Below are positions 31,491 to 41,233 of a stretch of 64,000 nt of DNA, piece after piece. Below the pieces are notes generated by a model that saw only the letters and a list, made by a program, of their open reading frames with translations, was not told the DNA's origin and made no database searches. The stretch comes from Gracilariopsis chorda. Lineage: Eukaryota; Rhodophyta; Florideophyceae; Gracilariales; Gracilariaceae. The position numbers and the translations under genes were made by a program. The first letter of the stretch is position 1. Each line of letters opens with the position of its first letter. The DNA lies in the NCBI GenBank assembly GCA_003194525.1, contig NBIV01000183.1, positions 115,297 to 179,296 on the forward strand, read 5' to 3'.

Positions 31491-31690
31491 GGCGCAATTG
31501 TGTTTGCTTCTGGTGTTGTTCCGTTTCACGTGCGAGACAGAGTACGGGTGTCGATGAGGAGGCCAGGCGCAATTGTGTTTGCTTCTGGTGTTGCTCCGTT
31601 TCACATGCGAGACAGATTACAGGTGCCGGTGGGGAGGCCAGGCACAATTGTGTTTGCTTCTGGTCTTCTTCTGCTTCACGTGCGAGAGAG
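31491..31690. repeat. 75-bp minisatellite, about 2.7 units
   Basis: Units start at 31491, 31566 and 31641 and share GGCGCAATTGTGTTTGCTTC, TGGTGTTG and TTTCACGTGCGAGAC-like blocks. The period is a multiple of three, so open frames persist on both strands and should not be taken as coding evidence. Confidence 0.88.
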
Positions 31691-32064
31691 AGGGATGAGA
31701 GCCCCATGCGTAGGCGTCGCGCACCGATACGGGCAGCGTCATGTTCGGAACGAGAGGCGGCGTCGCAGTGGGCGTTTCGGTCGGAGTGTAGCGTACGGGC
31801 TGGTTCGGCGTGGCCGGCGAGGAAGAATGTGACGACGACATTGCGAGGAAAAGATGACGGGGGAATGAAAGCGAGGTCAGGCTGGGCGAATTGAGTGGTT
31901 TGGGTGGGTGAGCGGGGACGGAGTGGAGAGAGGGGGCGGCGGGGGATGGCGGCTTAAGAAGGCACGGGAGCACGCGGGATGGTTGGGGGTGTTGGGGGTT
32001 GGGTATTATTCTGCCAGCGTGTTTTGCAGCAACTGCGCAGCACGTGTAAGTGAACGATGGCGTC

Positions 32065-32065
<1 letters not shown>

Positions 32066-32100
<35 letters not shown>

Positions 32101-32112
32101 CAGCAGCAGCAG
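32066..32112. repeat. (AGC)n trinucleotide microsatellite
   Basis: About 15 AGC units with one TAG interruption. It would read as poly-Ala, poly-Ser or poly-Gln depending on frame, but it lies outside any supported gene. Confidence 0.95.
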
Positions 32113-32428
32113 TGTGTGTCTACAACAGCATGAGCACCTTCATGGATGTGTACAACATATAAGTTAACTTAGTTCCCCACGCACCACATGAACAATGTGC
32201 CGTTTTTCACCTTTCACCCACGCAGGCGCGCCACGTCAGCGCCTCGATCCTCGCGTGCCACCTCACACTCTTCCCCCAACCACGTGTACGGCGTCCTTCC
32301 AATTGAACGCGCATGCGCATCGTCACCCCATGCACCACACCCCCTACACCAACGTTCACCCCCCCCTCCTTGTCCGCTCCGCCCTCACCCACCCCCTCCC
32401 CCCCCAAACACACACACCCCCTCCCACC

Positions 32429-34036
32429 ATGCAACCACTCATCCCCCTCCTCGGCGTCGCCCTCCTCACAGCGCTCTCCCAACACCCACGCCACAATGTC
32501 GCAGCGCTCCAAACAACTCCCGAAGCTTTCTCCACCATCCCCCTCCCCATCCATCTCTCCAACCCCCCCCCACCCACCCCCGCAACCTCCTCGCAACACA
32601 GCCTGTTCCTCGCGCACACCACCCCCCTCAACACGCTCATCTCCCACCTCGACGTGCGCTCAGGTCGCACCACGTGGACCTACGCCCTGCCCAACAACGT
32701 CTCCGTTCACGCCCTTACCACCCGCCACGACTCCCTCTTTCTGGCCGGCTCGCTGCGCGTCGCCCGCAATCGCACAGCCGTCTTCGCCTTCGCGCTCCAC
32801 GCGCATCGCGGAACGCCGGTGTGGAACGCCCCGCTCATTCTGCACGCGCCCGGCGAAAACGTCGCCCTAGCAGCACACGCCACCTCCTGTCTCACGCGCT
32901 CCAAATGCCTCTTCCTCACCGGCCATTCCACCGCCAAGCTGTCCGCAACCAGCCTTCCACCCAACGCCTCCGCATCCTCCCGCTTCAACTCCGAGCAGCA
33001 CGCGTTTATCGCCGTCGTCAACGCCCACACAGGCCATCCACTCCGTCTGCTTCACCCCACTCTGCCGCGCTTCTCACAGGGCGTTTCTCTCTCTTCTGCG
33101 CACCACACGCTTTACCTCGCCATCAACTCGTTCTCCGCGTCGCCTTCCGACGCGCCGCGCGCCTCCATTCTCGCCATAAACACTGCCAATCTGTCCTCCA
33201 CCGTGCTCACAGACCACTCCACCCCGCGTCTCACACGCATTCACACGCTCGTTCCACACCCCATTTCAAACCTGTACGTCGTCGCATCCGTGCAGCAACA
33301 AAAGTCCAACTCGCAACGCTATGTGATGCGTTCTTATTCGCATGGCGCGCATAACACCCTCTCCACCAACTGGAACTTCAACATATCCACCGTGTCAACC
33401 GCGATGCATGACAACGTACCCGTCATCACACGATCCACAAACTCTCCGTTCATCTACCTCTCCTCTCTCAATACTTCACTGTACACTTCCAAAACACACC
33501 CGCCACTACTAACGCAATCTCTCTCCCTGCTTTCGCACAACGGCACTTCCCATATCACGTGGTACAAGACATTCCCACAATCCACGCAAGAACGAGTCAC
33601 GCATCTTCATCTCACCCCTCAGCACACTCTCGTTTACGCCGGATCAATTCGCCTCAACAACAATACTCACGCCATGTACGGCACGTTCGGCTCTCGCCTC
33701 TTCGAAGAATCGCTGCTGCAGCAACAGCAACAACAACAAGCACTTGTGTCCAATCCAATCTCACATCACTCTTCGTCCTCCCAATCCATGGTGGCCAATT
33801 CTTCCAACGCGTCGTCTTCAGCGGCGCCGGTTGCGTTACTCGTCGTCGCCGCTTTGGCAGGTGCTGCTTGCGTTGTTAGTGCCGTTGCACTCTTTTTGTT
33901 CAGTAGACGTTCACCTCGCGCTAGAAATCGCATCGTCATCGATGAACGCACGCCGCTTACGTTACCGAGAGCCATCTCCGGCGGTCCGCCACTTCAAATG
34001 CCGCATCCACCCGGAGGAAGTTCGCTTCCCGTCTAA
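32429..34036 (+). CDS. Type I membrane glycoprotein with large lumenal domain
   Basis: I chose the ATG at 32429 (context CACCATGC) because it opens a clear signal peptide (MQPLIPLLGVALLTALS); the frame is open further upstream but Pro/His-rich and unlikely. The 535-residue product has a lumenal region rich in short beta-strand-like blocks, such as LDVRSGRTTWTYALP and VNAHTGHPLRLLHP, suggestive of a beta-propeller of the PQQ-like kind. It has many NxS/T glycosylation sites, a Gln run, one transmembrane segment near the C-terminus (VALLVVAALAGAACVVSAVA) and a short basic tail. The tail contains DERTPLTL, close to an acidic dileucine sorting signal. No known family assigned. Confidence 0.75.
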   Translation: MQPLIPLLGVALLTALSQHPRHNVAALQTTPEAFSTIPLPIHLSNPPPPTPATSSQHSLFLAHTTPLNTLISHLDVRSGRTTWTYALPNNVSVHALTTRHDSLFLAGSLRVARNRTAVFAFALHAHRGTPVWNAPLILHAPGENVALAAHATSCLTRSKCLFLTGHSTAKLSATSLPPNASASSRFNSEQHAFIAVVNAHTGHPLRLLHPTLPRFSQGVSLSSAHHTLYLAINSFSASPSDAPRASILAINTANLSSTVLTDHSTPRLTRIHTLVPHPISNLYVVASVQQQKSNSQRYVMRSYSHGAHNTLSTNWNFNISTVSTAMHDNVPVITRSTNSPFIYLSSLNTSLYTSKTHPPLLTQSLSLLSHNGTSHITWYKTFPQSTQERVTHLHLTPQHTLVYAGSIRLNNNTHAMYGTFGSRLFEESLLQQQQQQQALVSNPISHHSSSSQSMVANSSNASSSAAPVALLVVAALAGAACVVSAVALFLFSRRSPRARNRIVIDERTPLTLPRAISGGPPLQMPHPPGGSSLPV

Positions 34037-34844
34037 ATGCTGATTCCGTTCTTATATTCCCCTTGTGGAGCGCACATCACGTGGAGCGTCAAGACCAACC
34101 TTTGTACCCGGTAAGTGAGTTGCGGTATCTATCTTGTTGCGACGCATACAGCTGGCTAGAGAGCATACCTTCGTAAGTTCGTCCATGCCCCAGGCGCTGT
34201 TTGTAAACGCTTTTTCAAAACAGCTGTACCTTCTTGGTGCCTTTTGGTTCCGTTTACCAAGGGAACCACTTGTCAACACACCCTTCGCAGAGTGCACGCG
34301 CCGCCTCCGCCTTGCGTCCTCCTCCCACGTCACACAGCGCTTCCCGCCACCACCTCACAGGTATCTACACGCAGTTTCGGCTTCCACAAGAACTCATGAA
34401 AAAGAGATGAGATAGCTGCTAGACACGTGCGCACGTGCCGCTGTTTAAAAAACCGAATCGTCGCAACGCAAGGAGCGCAACAATCAAATCGGCCCGTTTC
34501 AAAAGTTTGAAATTGCAAACAAGTCGAACAATACGCCTCCCCCCCACGTCGCCATCCGCATCACACGCCGCACGCACGCCCGCACACGTTCCTCAACCCA
34601 CCGTATTATCGCGTAATCTCTCATCGCTTATATCTATCACCAGTCTCGACCCGCTCGCCCATCGCTACGTCACGGCTTCCCCCTCCCCGCCCCGCACGCA
34701 AGCAAAGGAGTCTCAAGTGTTTTCACTCGGCTTATCCCCGCAAACTCCTCTCTATGAGCGGCGACTCCCTGTTCCTGCTCCATATTTGAAAATTTCCGCC
34801 CAGCTCCCCTCCTTTCAAAACACAAAAGTTTTGTTTCGCTCGTC
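34037..34844. other. Spacer upstream of the PH-domain gene
   Basis: I see no gene. The last 300 bases are C-rich on the plus strand. Probably it holds the 3' end of the membrane protein gene and the promoter of the next gene. Confidence 0.4.
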
Positions 34845-36803
34845 ATGGCCACACTCCCGCGTCACAAGCCCGCCCTTCCGCAACAGTGGGCCGATGAAAT
34901 GGCATTAGCAACCTCCGCGACTTCTCCACTCCCATCGAATCTACCGCCCCCACCAGCAACAACGCCCGCCGAAACGCTCGGAGGACCGCTCTTCGATACC
35001 CAACTGGACGGCTTTCTCGATCGATTTCAACAAGAAATCGTGGTCGCACGCGCCTTGAAGGACGATCTGGATCAGCTCACGAACAGAGACGACACCGACG
35101 CCGTCTACCACTCTAAGAAGCAGCTCTTCAAACTGAAGATGCATCACATTCGATCTCTGTTCTCCACCGAGGGCGAGCAATTTGTGAAGAGCCTGGAACG
35201 AAGAAATCCAAAGCTCACCATGGCCGCTTGCGGTGAAAACACCATCGAACTTGCGCAGGGCATTGAACGGCTTGAAACCGCCGTCAAGGAGGAGGAAACC
35301 AAACGCACCGCCTCCAAACCTACCGCTACCAATGCTACCGCTGTGACTGTTTCTACCCCCTCCGCTCCTCGCGCCCCTCTGTCCTTTCAAAAGGCCTCTG
35401 ACATCACCGTAATCACTCCGCTGTCATCCCCGGATAGAGAGACTTCCACCGTCGTAACTCCGCATCCTCCTTCTGCCGTTGGACACACCTTGAACAACCT
35501 CAACTCGGACGAGACGTTGCAGCTCATGCAAAGCGACATCCAGGCGCTCAAACTTGAGTTAATGCGACTGCAGCGAACGAAGGCACATGCAACCAGTGCA
35601 CTGCCACCACCATACGTCCCCAAATCAATGACATCCCCCTCTGACAACCAGAGCTTCACCCTCTCAACCGTCTCGGCAGAAGTCAAATCTACCGCTCCTC
35701 CAATTCCGGCCTCCATTCTGGCCAATAATAACGTCAGTGTGGTTCGTGTCACAGGTCGTTCTACCGCTCCGAACTATGTCTCCCATCTGGAACAAATGAA
35801 GTCAAGATTGGAGGCACTCGAGAAGAAACCGCTTTCCAGACGCACCAAGTCCGCCGCCAGACTCGGCCGAACCCAGACCATGGGCTCCATGTACGAGCCT
35901 GTGAGCGCGGACGAAAACCATAATCCGAACGTCTCGGCAATGGTCACACCGCCACGGGCTTCGCGGCGCATGAAACATCGCTCCGTTTCGTCGGCATCCC
36001 CTCTGGCCAACAAGGCGGTTGTTACCCCTCCTCCTACCGAGCACTTCCGTATCGAACGGTCTTCACACTCGACACCTTCGCCGGTGCGCCCGGGCGCGGA
36101 CAAAAGTTCCACCAGCCCGGCAAGACTGTACTTCGATGCCCCAGAGGATCTTCTCACGCGCCCTCAATCCCATGCTGCTGCTCGAGATATCCAACGTTAC
36201 AGTCTGAAGGTTTCGCGTCGTCTGGGACCGGCAGAACCGGTCTTGATCGCCGAACCGCGTGCAAAATCTGCCGTAACCGTTTCACCGAACAGACGGCGAG
36301 GGGTGATGCAAGAAGGAGGCATGTCAGTCGGCAACGCTGTGAGCGATGCAGGAGGTGCCTTAGGGCCGCCGTCCACGATTGATACAACTGGGAGCGGCGG
36401 AAGAGTTGTGGAAGAAATCGAGGGCGATATGTGGGTGAGAAAAGGGGTTGTGTGGAAACGGTGGAGAAGACGCTACGCCAGCATTGTATCTCATCAGTTT
36501 TTCGGAAAGGTCATGTGTCTGTTCAGTTATGACTCTGGTGGCGGTGTGATCAGTACGAGAAGTCAAATTGTGGTGTTGCATAACTCGCTTTGCAAGGCGT
36601 TGAAGGAGAAGCTGGAGATTGGTGGGCAAGAACGCTTCATGTTTGTGTTGAGGACGCAGTCAAAGGAGTATTTCTTCGCGGCAGAAACAGACGAAATCCG
36701 AAGAAATTGGATAAAGGAGTTGAAGGACGCGGCTAGGAAGGATACTGGACGATTGCTACACTCGAACAAAGGACGTTCCATGGCGTTTCGACGACGTACT
36801 TGA
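34845..36803 (+). CDS. PH-domain protein
   Basis: Starts at ATG 34845 (context CGTCATGGCC) and gives 652 residues. Residues about 45-150 are helical with a likely coiled coil (FLDRFQQEIVVARALKDDL). The middle is long, Ser/Thr/Pro-rich and probably disordered, with repeated VTPP/ITPLSSP motifs that look like phosphorylation sites. Near residues 525-640 lies a pleckstrin homology domain: GDMWVRKGVVWKRWRRRYAS opens it, and the conserved Trp of its last helix is in EIRRNWIKELKDA. PH domains bind phosphoinositides or proteins at membranes. A signalling or membrane-trafficking adaptor is a reasonable guess. Intact, with no introns evident. Confidence 0.82.
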   Translation: MATLPRHKPALPQQWADEMALATSATSPLPSNLPPPPATTPAETLGGPLFDTQLDGFLDRFQQEIVVARALKDDLDQLTNRDDTDAVYHSKKQLFKLKMHHIRSLFSTEGEQFVKSLERRNPKLTMAACGENTIELAQGIERLETAVKEEETKRTASKPTATNATAVTVSTPSAPRAPLSFQKASDITVITPLSSPDRETSTVVTPHPPSAVGHTLNNLNSDETLQLMQSDIQALKLELMRLQRTKAHATSALPPPYVPKSMTSPSDNQSFTLSTVSAEVKSTAPPIPASILANNNVSVVRVTGRSTAPNYVSHLEQMKSRLEALEKKPLSRRTKSAARLGRTQTMGSMYEPVSADENHNPNVSAMVTPPRASRRMKHRSVSSASPLANKAVVTPPPTEHFRIERSSHSTPSPVRPGADKSSTSPARLYFDAPEDLLTRPQSHAAARDIQRYSLKVSRRLGPAEPVLIAEPRAKSAVTVSPNRRRGVMQEGGMSVGNAVSDAGGALGPPSTIDTTGSGGRVVEEIEGDMWVRKGVVWKRWRRRYASIVSHQFFGKVMCLFSYDSGGGVISTRSQIVVLHNSLCKALKEKLEIGGQERFMFVLRTQSKEYFFAAETDEIRRNWIKELKDAARKDTGRLLHSNKGRSMAFRRRT

Positions 36804-37337
36804 ACAGGTATGCAGGTTGAGATTCTGTTGGTTTTTCTATGGAAGGCGGTGTTGTTCGTTACCCGTTTTGTGTGGTGTAAGTTTGTTTAGCGTGGTGGTT
36901 TTTAGGGGTTGTTGATCTCCTGATTGGCTCTTTTTAGGGGATATGAGGTGTAGACTGGGCTTTGTGGAAGTTGGTGCAACGACGGGAATAGCGGATGCTT
37001 TTCTTGCTGAGTTGTCATTCAAATGTGGAAACGGCAAACAATTGATCTCCTAGTACGGTGGTTAGACTGAGCCTGGGTACCTCTGATAATATCGCAAACA
37101 TCAAAGAAGAGTAAATCGACGCAAACCGCAAAAGAAACAACAAATACACGCGAAACGTGGGTGGATTGGCTTGTGAATGCTATGAGTGTTTTAGAAATGA
37201 TAAGAGAAGCACATCGCAACTGTAAGAAAACTGAAACCCAAGCTCGTCACACTCCATGTGCAATAAGCAAGCGTTGAGGAAGCTCAGGTACTTTAAAAAC
37301 GACGGAGAGTGCAATGTTTACAGACAAGAGCGAAAAG
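36804..37337. other. Convergent intergenic region
   Basis: It lies between the ends of two convergent genes. No gene, repeat or RNA is apparent; AT content is higher than in the flanking genes. Confidence 0.45.
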
Positions 37338-37862
37338 CTACAACTGATCCGGATTGGTAAACGGTAACAAAGGCAATACCAGCAACGCTAGAATGATAAA
37401 GCCCGCCGCAGCCGCAATCAAAGCAGTCTTGCTCAATTGCGGACGAGTATCCTCCTGTTCAGCAGGTTCAACAGCCCATACGTTGCTTCTTCCATCCACG
37501 TCTCGATAGACGCCTAACATGGAACGTGGGGCATCGTCATCAGGCTTCTTGGCACTATCAGCTGCGGAATCTTCGCGAAGTGACTTGAGAATATCAGCAG
37601 CGGAGGTGGTTTGAGCTTCAGATGTTGCGGGTGCTTCTAGTTGTTCTGGTTGTTGAGGCAGTTCAGCTTCGGAAGCTTGTTCTGTGCTTGCGTTCTTGTC
37701 TTGTTCTGCGCTTGTCATTTGCAGAGGGAAAGCTGATGCGCGGCGACGTGCAGTTGTGAAAGCCCTTGTTGAGGTTCGTAACGATGTGCGTGCGGGCATC
37801 ACTCGTGGGTGGAGCAGCGGTGTGGCGACGGAGAACGCCATTGTATTCGACAAGGAAGCCAT
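37338..37862 (-). CDS. Small plastid-type membrane protein
   Basis: From the ATG at 37862 the product has 174 residues (an open upstream extension to 37961 is less likely). The N-terminus (MASLSNTMAFSVATPLLHPR, then Arg/Ser/Thr-rich) looks like a chloroplast transit peptide. An acidic, Gln/Ala-rich middle follows, then the motif MLGVYRDVDGRSNVWAVEP, then one C-terminal transmembrane segment (TALIAAAAGFIILALLVLPL). Such tail-anchored plastid proteins occur in thylakoids. Family and function are not recognised. Confidence 0.68.
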   Translation of the reverse strand: MASLSNTMAFSVATPLLHPRVMPARTSLRTSTRAFTTARRRASAFPLQMTSAEQDKNASTEQASEAELPQQPEQLEAPATSEAQTTSAADILKSLREDSAADSAKKPDDDAPRSMLGVYRDVDGRSNVWAVEPAEQEDTRPQLSKTALIAAAAGFIILALLVLPLLPFTNPDQL

Positions 37863-38164
37863 TTCGCGCGGGAAGAATTGAGAAGAGCTTTGCGGCGGGG
37901 AAGAAGCTCGCAAGGGTTGAGGAAGACTGGAGGAGCCGCCTGGGGTCGGAAGTAGGTACATATAGCTGCTGGAGGTGGGGTGGTGGGGAGCAGGAGGAAG
38001 GCGGAGTGGGCAGCGCCTGCCGCTCTGCCACTGGCATCGGAAGCTACGGAGCGTACACGCGCCACTTGGCGTATTGCGGCTGGTCGATCTCAGATCAAAT
38101 TTCTAGCGCATGGCTTGTTTGCTTCATATATTAAAATGTGGAGCCAACTCCATGTGCAACCGTA

Positions 38165-38237
38165 GCCTCCCTAGCTCAGTCGGTAGAGCGACAGACTCTT
38201 AATCTGTTGGTCGCGGGTTCGAGCCCCGCGGGAGGTG
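38165..38237 (+). tRNA. trnK-CUU: tRNA-Lys (CTT)
   Basis: A full cloverleaf can be drawn in 73 bases. The acceptor stem GCCTCCC pairs with GGGAGGT (one G-U), the D arm is GCTCAGTCGGTAGAGC, the anticodon stem ACAGA/TCTGT encloses the loop CTCTTAA (anticodon CTT), and the T arm GCGGG-TTCGAGC-CCCGC follows. There is no intron. The A and B box promoters lie within it, as for nuclear tRNA genes. It lies between the plastid protein gene and the DusB gene. Confidence 0.97.
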
Positions 38238-38463
38238 CTGCCTGCGATTTTGCATAAGTAGTTGTTTTCGTACTTTACACGACCTCGACGATCTCGGCGA
38301 CCACGGAGACCAGTCTTTTGTCAAGGAGATCGCTCAAGACTTCCCTTTCGGGGATTCCCACCTTCCCGTGTTTCTCCCCGGTGTCTCCTCTGCAAACCTC
38401 CTTCCGGTCTTAGTCGTCCCACAGGACGCCTCATCATTAATCCCTTGACCCATGTAGAAAACA

Positions 38464-38470
38464 TATATAT
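38464..38470 (+). promoter_or_regulatory. TATA-like element upstream of dusB-like gene
   Basis: TATATAT lies about 35 bases before the ATG at 38502. If used, the 5' leader would be very short, so other promoter elements are possible. Confidence 0.35.
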
Positions 38471-38501
38471 CCTTTCTGGATCCTATTCCACTCCGTTCCC
38501 A

Positions 38502-39632
38502 ATGCCACCAACGATCGCCGCATCGCAATGTCCACTTTTCATACTCCCCCAATGCACAGCCCAAGCCCCCATCACAAATCTCCCCGTCCCGCTAAACTTA
38601 GGCACGAACAAACTTGACCCACCACTCATCCTAGCCCCTATGGCCGGTGTAACAAACGCCCCCTTCCGCGCTCTCTGTAGAACACACGGTGCGCAACTCA
38701 CTGTATCGGAAATGCTTCACGCTTCTCTTTTCGTTCAAGACCGTATTCGCCCCAGGTTTTATCCCTCTGAATTCCGCTCTGTTCAACTGTACGGCACCGA
38801 TGCAAAACAGCTCTCTATCGCTACAAGACGCCTACTGGAAGAATACAATGTCGGTCATGTCGATCTCAATTTTGGATGCCCGGCTCCAAAAGTTCTTCGT
38901 CGAGGCGGAGGTGCCGCTTTGTTAGCTGACATCTCTAACGTTGAACGAGTTGTAAGTGCTGTCGTTGCTGTCGCAGATCGCTTTCAAGTTCCGGTCACCG
39001 CGAAAATGAGGCTCGGTTTCAATGGCAAACTCACCTATATCAGAGCCGCATCCGCCATGCAGCGGTGTGGAATCTCCGCTATCACACTACACTCCCGTAC
39101 CGCTGAAGAGCTTTACGACCGTGGTGTAGCCAAACAGGGTTGGTATCACATTGCGAATCTGGTGCAACAAATGCAAGTCCCGGTTTTTGGTAACGGCGAT
39201 GTTTTCTGTGCTCAGGATTGTCTGGATTTGTTGCGGGTTACTGGCGCGGCTGGCGTTGTTGTTGGACGGGGCTGCTTGGGTCGCCCTTGGCTTTTTGCGG
39301 ACCTTTTTCAAGCTATGCGAAACGGAAAGGTGCAACTCACTGTGCCGCCATTTGAACATGTCAGACAGCTTTTGTTTGAACACGTGCGGGAGAGCGTGGA
39401 GTGGATCACGTTGGATGGCGTTCATGAGGTACGCGCTTTACGATCGTTGCGGAAATGGTACGCTTGGTATTTGCAGGGATACGTCGGTATTGATGACGGG
39501 GTGGTTGCTGCTATGTGTCGCGTTGATTCCTTGCGTGAGTTGGAAGAAATCTTGTGGAGTGTTGATGCGTATGCGGTTGATGCGGATCGGGATCTGGTTG
39601 TGGCGGAACGGGGGAAACTTGGACGTGAGTGA
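38502..39632 (+). CDS. tRNA-dihydrouridine synthase, DusB type
   Basis: The ATG at 38502 is the first Met of the frame and gives 376 residues. Motifs in order: LAPMAGVTNAPFRALC (FMN-binding start of the barrel), SEML, QLYGTD, VDLNFGCPAPKVLRRGGGAA with the catalytic Cys and Lys, AKMRLGF, LHSRTAEELYDR, VFGNGDV and GVVVGRGCLGRPWLF for phosphate binding. The enzyme uses FMN and NADPH to reduce uridine in the tRNA D loop. The signature is bacterial DusB-like rather than that of eukaryotic Dus1-4, so an organellar, probably plastid, role is likely; the N-terminus before the barrel could be a targeting segment. Confidence 0.92.
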   Translation: MPPTIAASQCPLFILPQCTAQAPITNLPVPLNLGTNKLDPPLILAPMAGVTNAPFRALCRTHGAQLTVSEMLHASLFVQDRIRPRFYPSEFRSVQLYGTDAKQLSIATRRLLEEYNVGHVDLNFGCPAPKVLRRGGGAALLADISNVERVVSAVVAVADRFQVPVTAKMRLGFNGKLTYIRAASAMQRCGISAITLHSRTAEELYDRGVAKQGWYHIANLVQQMQVPVFGNGDVFCAQDCLDLLRVTGAAGVVVGRGCLGRPWLFADLFQAMRNGKVQLTVPPFEHVRQLLFEHVRESVEWITLDGVHEVRALRSLRKWYAWYLQGYVGIDDGVVAAMCRVDSLRELEEILWSVDAYAVDADRDLVVAERGKLGRE

Positions 39633-41233
39633 CTACTTTGATTGCTCCTTGTAACTGTATGGAATGGCTCCACTACAATGTTAGCTCGCCTGATATTGCT
39701 CAAAATAGCAAAGAGGGACGCATTGCTGATTGGAACCGCATCTTTCACAGACTTTGCAATTGCCACAAGGGACAAACATGGATATTATCGTGGATGACTT
39801 CATCCATGAAGGTTGCATATTTTGTACAGATCAGTGTCCCTAACCCAGCTATCGCTGACTCTCCAGACCGGAACTAACTTTTGAACTCATTACACAACTC
39901 ATATACCTATGCTCCGAACATAGATGAGAGTTGCAACTGTCGACTCAAGTTCTGCATTCTGAATTCATGCTGCGCTGCTACACGGAAAATCTTCGCCCAA
40001 TACCATGGATCACAGTTGCAGATACGCAGCTCTCAATCTGCTCCTGTCGACGCCCACCTGCGCCTCCAGGTTTCCTACCATCACCTACCGTCAACCGGAA
40101 TATCAGAAATAGGTCGTTCTTTGTTTCCTAAGTACTGATGCCTTTGCGCTCAAGTACTTTGAATCGGGGCATACGAGCCACGTCAAGGAACGCACAATCG
40201 TTCTCAAAAAGGTCAGCGCGTAGCAACCGCACAGGTCGTTCAAAGAATACAAGCAAGAAAAGGTCAGGAGTTGTTGAAGGTAAGAGGGGTGCATGACGAT
40301 TGTGCAAAATGGCCAGAAGGTCGCGCAGTGCATTTACGAAATGTTAACCTCTCAAACTACAAGGTACTCGTTTGCCCATGGATGCCAAAACCTGGTCGTC
40401 TTCAGCGTCGACGTGGCCTATAATTCTCGCATCATTCGTGGTTCTAAACCCCCAAGTCTGTGGAGATGTGTTCTTAGGTGCACTCGAGATCACTGGATGT
40501 TATGACGCATTGTGTTCGGGCAAAATCATTCATTCTTCTACTCTTGTAAACCCTCAGCATCGGTCAGCCTGCCGGTGGCGGAAAGTCGTGAAAGGGCCCC
40601 CCTCTAACTGCACGTACGCAGTCGGTCACGAGCCTGTTGTCAGAAGAATGCAACAAAGTGGTTGTAGTTTACGGGGAAGACGTGCCAAACCGTCGATGAC
40701 CGTGTTTCAGTTCAACCCTACCAGCGCCAGCGCGCATCTTTGTACGGACTACATCGCGCAGTTAGACCTGTACAGACCAGTGTTTTGCACAAGTAGGGCC
40801 CGTTTTGTTTCTAATCGATAATCAAATACGTAGCTCTAAAAACTTCACCCATTCCGAGGCTCTCGTATCAAATATACTTCTGCAGACCTAAGCGGTCGTT
40901 CGTTCCTAATCGATAACTGGGTGGCTTTGAAGACTTCATTTCCATACTTTTTCATCGACGTCATCGGACACGGTAACTAGGTACATTGTGTTGCTTAGAA
41001 CTATACATTCATCACTTTCGTCACCTATTATTTATTTCTTACTTGAAGACCTTAGCGAGCTCACTACGTTCGTTCAAGGACTTATGCTATACGCTACGCT
41101 AGTTTCTAAGACAACTAAAGGCACAGTTGCACACAATAATTTGACAACAACATTTGACTGTAGTACGAAGCTAAGATATTTAGAAAACCGCACGAAGCAT
41201 CAGCAAGCGCCTCTATTTCACCAACTCTTTATC
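39633..41233. other. Spacer between dusB-like gene and gypsy element 2
   Basis: I see no supported gene. There is a degenerate direct repeat of about 50 bp at roughly 40804-40855 and 40895-40950, both starting with TTYCTAATCGATAA. Confidence 0.45.

Larger units (their letters stand above)
31124..32428. other. Repeat-rich spacer
   Basis: No gene is supported here. A minus-strand frame from ATG 31841 to 31617 (74 codons, Ser/Thr/Pro-rich) runs into the minisatellite and could be a first exon, but no continuation is evident. The spacer has a poly-T run at about 31191, a GTT run at about 31433, the 75-bp minisatellite and an AGC microsatellite. Confidence 0.4.

Noticed and set aside
30928-31707. 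259-codon minus-strand frame over the minisatellite
   Set aside because: It is kept open by the 75-bp repeat and by antisense of the RETICULATA-like gene end; no domain.
32188-33354. 388-codon Pro/His/Arg-rich plus-strand frame
   Set aside because: It overlaps the membrane glycoprotein gene in another frame and has the low-complexity composition of a shadow frame.
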